From CAKQOE01 sp963627215 (GTDB lineage: Bacteria; Bacillota; Clostridia; Peptostreptococcales; Anaerovoracaceae), in the NCBI GenBank assembly GCA_963627215.1, contig CAVGAH010000046.1:1-15013 (forward strand): DNA of 15,013 nt. The letters are read 5' to 3'. Shown here in pieces: positions 1 through 5,569 of this stretch. The stretch's first letter is position 1. Each line of letters begins with the position of its first letter. Both the position numbers and the translations under genes were made by a program. The notes under the pieces were generated by a model. It had not been told where the DNA came from. It saw only the letters and a list, made by a program, of their open reading frames with translations, and ran no database searches.

Positions 1-82
1 CCTTGCTGTTCAGCTATATCCTTCCCACTGTCGGGCGGATTCGGGACTTTCACCCGTTAGAAACGTGCGCCGCCAGGCGCAC
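1..82 (-). mobile_element. 5' end of a group II intron (partial, runs off the left edge)
   Basis: Read on the minus strand from position 82, the sequence starts GTGCGCC, folds into a short hairpin with GGCGCAC, and continues through ACGGGTGAAAGTCCCGAA. This is the usual 5' end and early domain I of bacterial group II introns; I recall the group IIC intron of Oceanobacillus iheyensis starting in a very similar way. The putative exon/intron boundary at 83/82 lies directly behind a terminator hairpin read in the same direction, which is the known target preference of group IIC introns. Only about 82 nt are visible, so the reverse transcriptase, domains V/VI and completeness cannot be judged. Recognition is from memory of the family and not from a search. 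Confidence 0.75.
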
Positions 83-117
83 TAAGAACAGGGCTGCCAC
101 ATAAATGCGACAGCCCC
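83..117 (-). terminator. Rho-independent terminator of the FMN-transferase/EetA/EetB-like cluster
   Basis: On the minus strand GGGCTGTCGC (116-107) pairs with GTGGCAGCCC (100-91) around the loop ATTTAT, with two G-U wobbles. It is followed by TGTTCTTA, a modest T-rich tract. It lies about 70 nt after the stop codon of the last gene of the leftward cluster. The T-tract is interrupted by the group II intron 5' end at 82, so the terminator tail may have been altered by that insertion. Confidence 0.7.
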
Positions 118-135
118 TTTAATAAACAAATTTTT

Positions 136-190
136 AGATATTTGACCTGTCTGCTTGACAGGGGGCATATCAATGATGTCTGCTTTTTTA
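136..190. repeat. Dispersed ~55-bp repeat, copy A
   Basis: This segment is a close relative of 2528-2583 in the same orientation. The first 29 positions differ by one base, then small indels and substitutions accumulate until a shared T-rich end. The core is a hairpin, CCTGTC (146-151) and GACAGG (157-162), with a 5-nt loop. Copy A lies between the stop codon of the EetB-like gene and its terminator, and its right end touches that stop codon. It could be a small non-autonomous element or an insertion-sequence end; I cannot assign a family. Confidence 0.65.
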
Positions 191-754
191 TACGTGTTTT
201 AATCTTTTCAGCATGAGCGCGGCTGCGAAGCCCAGAACTGTTCCTGTTATCAGGCCTGTTACGGAGAGGACGGGGAGGTAGAGGTATATTTTGCCGGTCT
301 CTGCTACGAGGGCGGCTACAGTCACCTGTCCTACATTGTGCATGACGCCGCCCGCCATGCTTACTCCTACAGGGCTGAATATTTTTGCTTTTATGAGAAT
401 GAACATTACAACGAAGCTCAGCAGGCCTCCCGCCATGCTGTAGAGCATCGCCGATACACCGCCGAAGAGTAATCCTGATAATAATATCCTTATCATGTTT
501 ATAGTAAAGGCGTACCCTGCGCCCAGACGATAGAGCGCTATGAGTATCACGAGGTTTGAAAGACCGAGCTTTATCCCGGGGATGCCGAAGTTGAACGGTA
601 TGAGCGCTTCTACGTATGAGAAAATAAGTGCAAGTGTTGTCATTACGGAGCTGAGCGCTACGCGATAGCCGAGACCGTTCCTGCTGTTTGCACCGCTCAC
701 TGAAAACCGTGAACGGCGGCTCGTCTGTTTATTTCTGATATTTTTACTGCTCAT
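188..754 (-). CDS. Gx transporter / heptaprenyl diphosphate synthase component I family membrane protein (EetB-like)
   Basis: This is a 188-residue polytopic membrane protein of the Hpre_diP_synt_I (Gx transporter) family. A basic, Ser/Arg-rich N-terminus is followed by about five hydrophobic segments. The family pattern PGIKLGLSNLV is in the first third and AGGVMHNVGQ in the second half. An in-frame ATG at 769 is possible. I prefer 754 because GGAGG lies 8 nt before it, and the longer form would place that Shine-Dalgarno inside its own codons. With this start it overlaps the preceding NusG-II gene by 11 nt, suggesting translational coupling. In Listeria the homologous EetB works with EetA in flavin-based extracellular electron transfer. 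A role here in quinone/prenyl or flavin-linked electron export at the membrane is inferred from neighbours; the biochemical activity of this family is uncertain. Confidence 0.85.
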   Translation of the reverse strand: MSSKNIRNKQTSRRSRFSVSGANSRNGLGYRVALSSVMTTLALIFSYVEALIPFNFGIPGIKLGLSNLVILIALYRLGAGYAFTINMIRILLSGLLFGGVSAMLYSMAGGLLSFVVMFILIKAKIFSPVGVSMAGGVMHNVGQVTVAALVAETGKIYLYLPVLSVTGLITGTVLGFAAALMLKRLKHV

Positions 755-1178
755 TGGCGCCGCCTCCATGACTTCCGCTCACGGCATCAAGACCGCCGTC
801 GGCTTCGTTTGCTTTGTCGGCGCTGTCGCCCGTTACAGACACTACTACTCTGTTCGGCAGACAGACGAGCGTCTGGTCAGACCTGTTTATACCGCCTGAC
901 GACTTGTGCTGCCCGAGACAGTAGCCGTCAGGACAGCTCGCCTCAGACATATACGCTTTTCCGTCCTTTATCGTAACCTGATTGTGGCCTGCATCCGTGT
1001 CTATATCTATTACATCATCTTTTGACAATGAATAAGTCCCGTACAGCTTTCCGTCAACGCTTATCTCTATGTCTGCGCCGTCGCTTCCGAAGCCGTACGC
1101 GAACCACGCTGTCGCGGCGCAGAATATCAGCAGCACGACGGCGAGCGCTATGTCAGCCTTTTTAATAATACCTTTCAT
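744..1178 (-). CDS. NusG domain II-containing membrane protein (EetA-like)
   Basis: A 144-residue protein with one N-terminal membrane anchor (about residues 9-29) and a surface-exposed NusG domain II (about 35-115). The three family cysteines are visible in SCPDGYC (Cys82, Cys87) and LVCLPNRVVV (Cys106). This stand-alone, membrane-bound form is unrelated in role to transcription factor NusG. In Firmicutes it is usually encoded next to a Gx-transporter protein and an ApbE-type FMN transferase, as here, and is called EetA in the Listeria extracellular electron transfer locus. The C-terminal ~25 residues are a Gly/Asp/Ser-rich tail. The ATG at 1178 is the only good start, because in-frame sequence upstream reaches a stop without another ATG or GTG. 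No classical GGAGG precedes it; the upstream region is a 9-bp repeat array offering only GGTG matches. The last codons overlap the start of the EetB-like gene. Confidence 0.85.
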   Translation of the reverse strand: MKGIIKKADIALAVVLLIFCAATAWFAYGFGSDGADIEISVDGKLYGTYSLSKDDVIDIDTDAGHNQVTIKDGKAYMSEASCPDGYCLGQHKSSGGINRSDQTLVCLPNRVVVSVTGDSADKANEADGGLDAVSGSHGGGANEQ

Positions 1179-1182
1179 TTTA

Positions 1183-1218
1183 CATATACACCATATACAC
1201 CATATACACCATATACAC
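1183..1218. repeat. Four perfect 9-bp tandem repeats in the EetA-like gene's translation-start region
   Basis: The unit CATATACAC (plus strand) occurs four times without a mismatch and ends 4 bp from the start codon at 1178. On the mRNA each unit reads GTGTATATG. It gives a GGTG (weak Shine-Dalgarno match) at each junction and an ATG in every copy. One reading frame through the array (GTG/TAT/ATG repeated) ends at TAA at 1182-1180, one base before the EetA-like ATG, so a tiny upstream ORF could couple translation. Copy-number change would shift leader length in steps of 9. Confidence 0.95.
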
Positions 1219-1238
1219 CCATTGCGCTTTATCGACCT

Positions 1239-1268
1239 CAGCGTTTTTTACGCCGCCGGGCGGCGCTG
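1239..1268. other. GC-rich palindrome in the FMN transferase / EetA-like intergenic region
   Basis: CGCCGCC (1251-1257) and GGCGGCG (1259-1265) form a near-perfect palindrome. CAGCG (1239-1243) and CGCTG (1264-1268) form a possible outer stem on the leftward transcript. There is no T-run behind it in either direction, so it does not look like an intrinsic terminator. It may be an RNA-stabilising or attenuating hairpin between the two genes. Confidence 0.4.
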
Positions 1269-1314
1269 TATTTTATTAATTCGCATATTCAATCATTAGC
1301 ACCATCAATATTTA

Positions 1315-2427
1315 TTACTTGATAATATTAAGATAGTAATCATCAGTATTGCTGAGCTCAAAGCTGTCAGCTATGCCCTCTGTGATATCGACCTCGCCGT
1401 CATCGCTTACGAGCACCATGTCAAAATCCTTATACTGTCTCCAGAAATCGGCAGCCTTGTCCTTCCCCATGATGAAAAGCGATGTTGAAAGCGAGTCGCA
1501 GTAAACGCCCTTGTCGCCTATTATCGTCACTGAGATAAGACCTTCCTCGGCAGGACGTCCCGTTGACGGGTCTATGATGTGCCAGTACGTCTTTCCGTCA
1601 GATCCGTTGAAATATCTTTCATAGCCGCCTGAAGTTATGACCGCTTTATCTGATATCGCAACGACTCCGAGGTAATCACCGCTCGAAGGGTCTTTCGGGT
1701 TCTGAACGGCTACGCGCCAGTCGCTTCCGTCTGTCTTGCTGCCGAGCGTCTGGATATTTCCGCCCAAATCTAACAGCGCCGACTGAACGCCTGCTTCCCT
1801 GAGCATCGCTATGACCTGATCGCCCGTATAGCCCTTTGCGACGCTTCCGAGGTCGATCTTCATATCTTTGTCTAACGTTATCGTGTTTTCGTTTTCATCG
1901 AGCTTTACTTTTCTGTAATCTACGTGAGTGAGCAGATCGTTTATTACAGAATCATCCAGAACCTTGAAATCACCAGTAGTAAACCCCCATTCCCTTACTA
2001 CGGGATATATCGAGATATCGAGCGCGCCGTTTGTCTTGTCGCATATGTCAAGCGCAAACTTCGTAAGCGTTTCGGTATCTGACGACACCTGCGCGCTGCC
2101 GTCTCTGTTTACCGCGTATATCTCGCTGTTTTCATCGGTAGTCGAGAACATAGCCTCAAGCTGCTCTATCCTTGACTGGACCTTGTCCAGAAGCTCGTCG
2201 CTGCCGCCGTATGTAGTTATTTTCATTACCGTATCCATTGCAAATACAGTAATATCGTGCTCTGTCGTGTCGCCCTGAACAGCGCCGGCTGACCCGTCCT
2301 CAGCCTGGCCGCCTGTACCGCAGCCTGCCGCTGCAAATACGAGCGCGGCGCACAGTGCAACAACCGCCGCAGCCTTTCCGAACATAAAGCTCTTTTTATT
2401 CTGACTTTTTTTACATTTATTCATCAT
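1315..2427 (-). CDS. apbE: FAD:protein FMN transferase, lipoprotein (ApbE/FmnB type)
   Basis: This 370-residue enzyme transfers FMN from FAD to a Thr/Ser of extracytoplasmic flavoproteins. Its N-terminus is a lipoprotein signal: basic start, hydrophobic stretch and lipobox AAGC with lipidated Cys36. Family motifs in order: AMDTVMKI (63-70), GALDISIYPVVREWGF (134-149), DLGSVAKGY (192-200), LLDLGGN (218-224), HIIDPSTGRP (283-292) and the Asp311-x-Leu-Ser-Thr metal/active-site region. Length fits the family. Two adjacent ATGs exist. GAGGG lies 5 nt before the first (2427) and 8 nt before the second (2424), so initiation at 2424 is at least as likely. It is first in a leftward cluster with EetA- and EetB-like genes, and a good promoter lies at 2475-2503. 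The target flavoprotein is not in this window. Confidence 0.95.
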   Translation of the reverse strand: MMNKCKKSQNKKSFMFGKAAAVVALCAALVFAAAGCGTGGQAEDGSAGAVQGDTTEHDITVFAMDTVMKITTYGGSDELLDKVQSRIEQLEAMFSTTDENSEIYAVNRDGSAQVSSDTETLTKFALDICDKTNGALDISIYPVVREWGFTTGDFKVLDDSVINDLLTHVDYRKVKLDENENTITLDKDMKIDLGSVAKGYTGDQVIAMLREAGVQSALLDLGGNIQTLGSKTDGSDWRVAVQNPKDPSSGDYLGVVAISDKAVITSGGYERYFNGSDGKTYWHIIDPSTGRPAEEGLISVTIIGDKGVYCDSLSTSLFIMGKDKAADFWRQYKDFDMVLVSDDGEVDITEGIADSFELSNTDDYYLNIIK

Positions 2428-2474
2428 ACATACCCTCGTGCTTTATTTAAATTTATCGTATTTTCACGTCTGTA

Positions 2475-2503
2475 ATAATACAATTAATTTTTAGCCTTGG
2501 CAA
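2475..2503 (-). promoter_or_regulatory. Sigma-70-type promoter for the leftward FMN transferase cluster
   Basis: On the minus strand TTGCCA (2503-2498) and TATTAT (2480-2475) are separated by exactly 17 nt. Each hexamer matches the consensus at five of six positions. The predicted start near 2468 leaves a leader of about 40 nt, with GAGGG just before the gene. Confidence 0.65.
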
Positions 2504-2527
2504 GTGCGGCCTTTATGCCGTTTGAGC

Positions 2528-2583
2528 AGATATTTGACCTGTCTACTTGACAGGGGTATATCAAATGCATGCCTGCCTTTTTA
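2528..2583. repeat. Dispersed ~55-bp repeat, copy B
   Basis: The partner of 136-190 in the same orientation, with the hairpin core CCTGTC (2538-2543) / GACAGG (2549-2554) and a 5-nt loop, and a T-rich right end. It lies just upstream of the FMN transferase promoter, so copies A and B bracket the three-gene cluster. The 2428-2810 gap (383 nt) holds the leftward promoter, this repeat and the rightward regulatory sites listed separately; I see no gene in it. Confidence 0.65.
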
Positions 2584-2588
2584 TTTGC

Positions 2589-2627
2589 TTCACATTACCG
2601 TCACATTAAAGCCACACAATTTTCATA
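2589..2627 (+). promoter_or_regulatory. Four hexamers at 11-bp spacing, candidate response-regulator site
   Basis: TTCACA (2589), GTCACA (2600), GCCACA (2611) and TTCATA (2622) begin exactly 11 bp apart with 5-bp spacers. TCACATTA is perfectly repeated in the first two. In-phase 11-bp direct repeats are typical of OmpR/PhoB-family binding sites (for example PhoP boxes with 5-bp spacers). They lie about 90 bp upstream of the candidate promoter of the exporter operon. The regulator's identity is unknown. Confidence 0.45.
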
Positions 2628-2639
2628 CATGAATGTCCG

Positions 2640-2672
2640 TTTGTCACAGAATCATAATATAAATGTGATAAA
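2640..2672. promoter_or_regulatory. Inverted repeat upstream of the exporter operon promoter
   Basis: TTTGTCACA (2640-2648) and TGTGATAAA (2664-2672) are inverted copies with one mismatch and a 15-bp AT-rich spacer. The site sits immediately upstream of the candidate -35 box at 2680. The arm order is the reverse of the CRP consensus, so it is not a CRP site. It may bind another dimeric regulator. Confidence 0.35.
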
Positions 2673-2679
2673 ATATCCA

Positions 2680-2708
2680 TTGGAAGTCAATATCCCCTTT
2701 ATTTTAAT
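2680..2708 (+). promoter_or_regulatory. Candidate promoter of the exporter/SLH operon
   Basis: TTGGAA (2680-2685) and TTTAAT (2703-2708) are separated by 17 nt, matching the sigma-70 consensus at 4/6 and 5/6. The predicted start near 2715 gives a leader of about 95 nt. The region is AT-rich, so chance matches are likely. An alternative is the extended -10-like TGTGATAAAAT at 2664-2674. Confidence 0.4.
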
Positions 2709-2810
2709 GATGTAATGTGCGAAATTATATTCAATGTTATTCATTTATTATTTAGTTGATTTCCTGTTTCTTTTAAATTCATAAATATTACAGAAAGGAC
2801 ACTCAGATCG

Positions 2811-4694
2811 ATGAAAGATCCATTTAACAAAGGCGCTGAAAATGAAGCGGCTGTTGAGGCAGCTGCGGATTCGTATGATGCGAGTCCGATATTTTCAGAC
2901 GGATCATCTGAGGAGCAGTCGCCTCCGTCAAAAAAAGCGGCAGTAAAAAGATTTTTCGGAAAATTAAAGCCGAAGAGCAGGAAGGGCTGGATATTCCTGC
3001 TTATCATCATACTTATAATAGCAGGCGTAGTATATATCGTAACTAAACACGGCGGAAGTGCAAAAGCCGTAGATAACGGATATATCACAGACACAGTCCA
3101 GTACAGGGATATAAATTCTTCCATAACAGGAAGCGGAACGCTTGAAGCGGCGAATCAGTATTCCGTGAAATCGCTCGTTTCGGGAACTATTCTTTCCGAT
3201 ACATTTGAAGAGGGCGATACAGTAGCGCAGGACACGATCCTGTATAATATAGACTCGTCAGACTCAGCTAACTCGCTGGAGCAGGCGCAGCTTTCGCTTG
3301 AAAAGGCGCAGCGCGACTACAATAAGGCTGTAAGCGCCGGCGCAGACCTGACGATAACGAGCCCGTCAGCAGGACAGGTCATCTCATATGACGTAGAGGT
3401 AGGTGATGATGTAAAAGCAGGCGACACAGTTGCTACAGTGAGAGATTCGAGCTCTATGAAGCTCAAGGTATATTTTCCTGCGGACGACGCAGCTAAGATG
3501 TACAACGGCGAGAAAGCGACAGTAACGCTCGACAGCACATTTGAGACGCTTTCAGGCACTATCACTAATGTCAGCAAGGCAAATGAAGTGCTTTCAGGAA
3601 ATCTCATAGTACGTGAGGTTACAATAAATGTAAGCAACCCCGGCGGCATATCGACATCGCAGCGCGCGACAGCGACAGTAGGCTCGGCGACGAGCACAAG
3701 CAGCGGGACATTTGAGTATAAGTCAGAAAAGAAGGTAACTGCGGAGACTAACGGAACGGTATCGCGCCGTTACGTATCAGAGGGCGCGAACGTTTCAGCG
3801 GGACAGGCTCTCATACTCCTTTCGAGCGACGATCAGGCAGACAATGTCCAGAATGCGTCTGACAGTGTAAGGAATGCAGAGCTTCAGCTCAGCGACGCCA
3901 ATAAAAAGCTCGAAGACTATACGATAACATCTCCTATACAGGGAACTGTAGTCGATAAAAAGGTAAAAGCAGGTGAAAAGATAGAAGCTAACGAAGAGCT
4001 TTGTACCATATATGACCTTTCATATCTTGAAATGACGCTCAGTGTAGACGAGCTTGATATTTCGGATATCGCAGTCGGTCAGAGCGTAAAGATAACTGCT
4101 GACGCTGTAGAGGACAGGGAATACGAGGGCGTAGTTACAAAGGTGAGCGTATCCGGAACTACTACAGGCAGTGCAACGACCTACCCTGTAACTATACAGA
4201 TAGACGAAACAGACGGGCTTCTGCCGGGCATGAACGTTGATGCAGAGATAAGCCTTGAAAGCGCGGAGCACGTACTTTCGATACCGGCAGCGGCGCTGCA
4301 GCGCGGCAATACTGTACTCGTTCCTGATGACAGCGCAACAGGCGGCAAGTCAGGCGCAGACAGCAATGCGGATGATAAAAACGAGCAGCCGGGCGGCACT
4401 TCTGACGGCAACGGAGCTGCAGGCGCAGACAGCGCAGCAGCAAGCGGATATAAGTCTGTTCAGGTCGAAACAGGCATAAGCGACGGCGATTACATACAGA
4501 TAATATCAGGTCTCAACGAGGGCGACACTATAGCTTATCTGCCTGCAGCCACAGGAAGCAGCGACTTTTTCATGATTGATGACGGCAGCATGGGAGATAT
4601 GCCGGCCGGCGGTCCTGACGGAGGCGGTGGAACTCCGGGCGGTGGAGCTCCGGGCGGTGGAGGTTCTGGCGGTGGCGGCGGTCCTGGAAACTAA
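2811..4694 (+). CDS. HlyD/MacA (YknX)-like exporter adaptor with a duplicated lipoyl/barrel module
   Basis: A 627-residue membrane-fusion (adaptor) protein for the ABC exporter encoded next. A charged cytoplasmic N-terminus (1-58) leads into one membrane anchor (about 59-78). The extracytoplasmic part appears to hold two consecutive modules. Module 1 has lipoyl halves around 103-147 and 181-212, a short hairpin at 155-175 and a barrel at 216-292. Module 2 has lipoyl halves around 301-340 and 371-404, a hairpin at 345-369 and a barrel at 405-485. TITSP-x-x-G begins the second lipoyl half in both. A membrane-proximal domain (about 486-582) is interrupted by a Gly/Asp/Ala-rich insert (507-545). 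The end is nearly pure Gly/Pro (594-627). Usual MacA/YknX proteins are about 370-400 residues, so the length fits a duplication. AAAGGA lies 11 nt before the ATG. The stop codon overlaps the ATPase reading frame. Confidence 0.9.
   Translation: MKDPFNKGAENEAAVEAAADSYDASPIFSDGSSEEQSPPSKKAAVKRFFGKLKPKSRKGWIFLLIIILIIAGVVYIVTKHGGSAKAVDNGYITDTVQYRDINSSITGSGTLEAANQYSVKSLVSGTILSDTFEEGDTVAQDTILYNIDSSDSANSLEQAQLSLEKAQRDYNKAVSAGADLTITSPSAGQVISYDVEVGDDVKAGDTVATVRDSSSMKLKVYFPADDAAKMYNGEKATVTLDSTFETLSGTITNVSKANEVLSGNLIVREVTINVSNPGGISTSQRATATVGSATSTSSGTFEYKSEKKVTAETNGTVSRRYVSEGANVSAGQALILLSSDDQADNVQNASDSVRNAELQLSDANKKLEDYTITSPIQGTVVDKKVKAGEKIEANEELCTIYDLSYLEMTLSVDELDISDIAVGQSVKITADAVEDREYEGVVTKVSVSGTTTGSATTYPVTIQIDETDGLLPGMNVDAEISLESAEHVLSIPAAALQRGNTVLVPDDSATGGKSGADSNADDKNEQPGGTSDGNGAAGADSAAASGYKSVQVETGISDGDYIQIISGLNEGDTIAYLPAATGSSDFFMIDDGSMGDMPAGGPDGGGGTPGGGAPGGGGSGGGGGPGN
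4614..4688 (+). repeat. Gly-rich 15-bp coding repeat at the adaptor C-terminus
   Basis: Imperfect tandem 15-bp units (4629-4643, 4644-4658, 4659-4673) of the type GGA-x-x-CCGGGCGGT encode a GG-x-PGG-like tail. Its flexibility suggests an unstructured linker. Unit number could vary between strains. Confidence 0.7.
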
Positions 4695-4708
4695 TGGAGG
4701 CCGTTAAT

Positions 4709-5569
4709 ATGAACGCTGTAAAACAGAATAATAACACTGCTAAAATGTTAAATAATGGCAGCCGAGAGCCGCTCGTAGAATTCAGAGACGTATGCAAATA
4801 TTACGTTATGGGCGATACGACGGTAAAGGCTGTGGATCACATATCTTTTAAAATATATGAAGGCGAGTTCGTAGCGATAGTCGGACAGTCAGGCTCGGGA
4901 AAATCAACGTGCATGAATATCATAGGCTGCCTCGACACGCCTACGGAAGGACTGTATCTGCTTAAAGGCAGAAACGTAGGCAAGATGAACAAGAACGAGC
5001 TCGCAACAGTCCGCAACAAGCAGATGGGATTCATATTTCAGCAGTACAATCTGCTGCCGAAGCTGAATCTCACGGAAAATGTAGAAGTACCTCTGATGTA
5101 CGCCGGCGTACCAAAAAAAGAGCGCCGCGAGCGCGCTCAGGAGATGCTTAAAATGGTCGGGCTCGGCAACAAGCTCAGGCATAAGCCGAACGAGCTCTCA
5201 GGCGGACAGCAGCAGAGAGTTTCCATAGCGAGAGCGCTTGTGGGCGACCCTGCGGTAATACTCGCCGATGAGCCTACAGGCGCGCTCGATTCAAAAACAG
5301 GCCGCGAAGTAATGGAAATGCTTAAGCAGCTCAACAGAGACGGCCATACCATAATATTCATAACACACGATAACTCGCTCGCAGTCCAGACGCAGCGCAT
5401 AATCCGCCTTGAGGACGGCCATGTAGTTTATGACGGTCCTTCGGATGCGCCGGAGGCGGTAGTATCTCCGTCGCTTGCCGGAGGCATATCGGTCGGCGGG
5501 CCGACGCCGGATGCGGGAATTGATTCGGGCATTACGACAGGAGACAGCGAAAGGACGGGTGATAACTGA
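4709..5569 (+). CDS. MacB/LolD-type ABC transporter ATP-binding protein (YknY-like)
   Basis: A 286-residue nucleotide-binding subunit that energises the adjacent permease. Counting from the chosen start: Walker A GQSGSGKST (59-67), Q-loop near 111-112, signature LSGGQQQ (163-169), Walker B VILADEP (183-189) and H-loop His220 are all intact. The closing pattern around RIIRLEDGH is typical of MacB-type ATPases. About 40 Gly/Ser/Asp-rich residues follow the catalytic domain, which is longer than the usual ~225-240-residue form. A longer frame begins at 4694, overlapping the adaptor stop. I prefer 4709 because GGAGG at 4696-4700 is 8 nt upstream and would otherwise be inside the first codons. It ends in a TGATG overlap with the permease gene. 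Confidence 0.95.
   Translation: MNAVKQNNNTAKMLNNGSREPLVEFRDVCKYYVMGDTTVKAVDHISFKIYEGEFVAIVGQSGSGKSTCMNIIGCLDTPTEGLYLLKGRNVGKMNKNELATVRNKQMGFIFQQYNLLPKLNLTENVEVPLMYAGVPKKERRERAQEMLKMVGLGNKLRHKPNELSGGQQQRVSIARALVGDPAVILADEPTGALDSKTGREVMEMLKQLNRDGHTIIFITHDNSLAVQTQRIIRLEDGHVVYDGPSDAPEAVVSPSLAGGISVGGPTPDAGIDSGITTGDSERTGDN

Noticed and set aside
136..190. Repeat A/B hairpin read as an intrinsic terminator
   Set aside because: No T-run follows the 6-bp stem directly on either strand; the T-rich part lies about 20 nt away. A better terminator follows at 117-83.
1183..1218. Possible CRISPR-like array
   Set aside because: The units are 9 bp, contiguous and without spacers; it is a simple tandem repeat.
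1251..1266. Third copy of the intron 5' hairpin
   Set aside because: It shares only about 11 bases of a GC palindrome (GCCGCCGGGC) with the intron start and lacks the GTGCG start and the following CGTTTCTAA.
1069..1299. Plus-strand frame with a His-Ile-His repeat, resembling a metal-binding peptide
   Set aside because: It is the translation of the 9-bp repeat array antisense to the EetA-like gene, with no ribosome site. The repeats explain it fully.
2640..2672. CRP/FNR-type site
   Set aside because: The arms are in the order TCACA...TGTGA with a 15-bp spacer, the reverse of the CRP order TGTGA-N6-TCACA.
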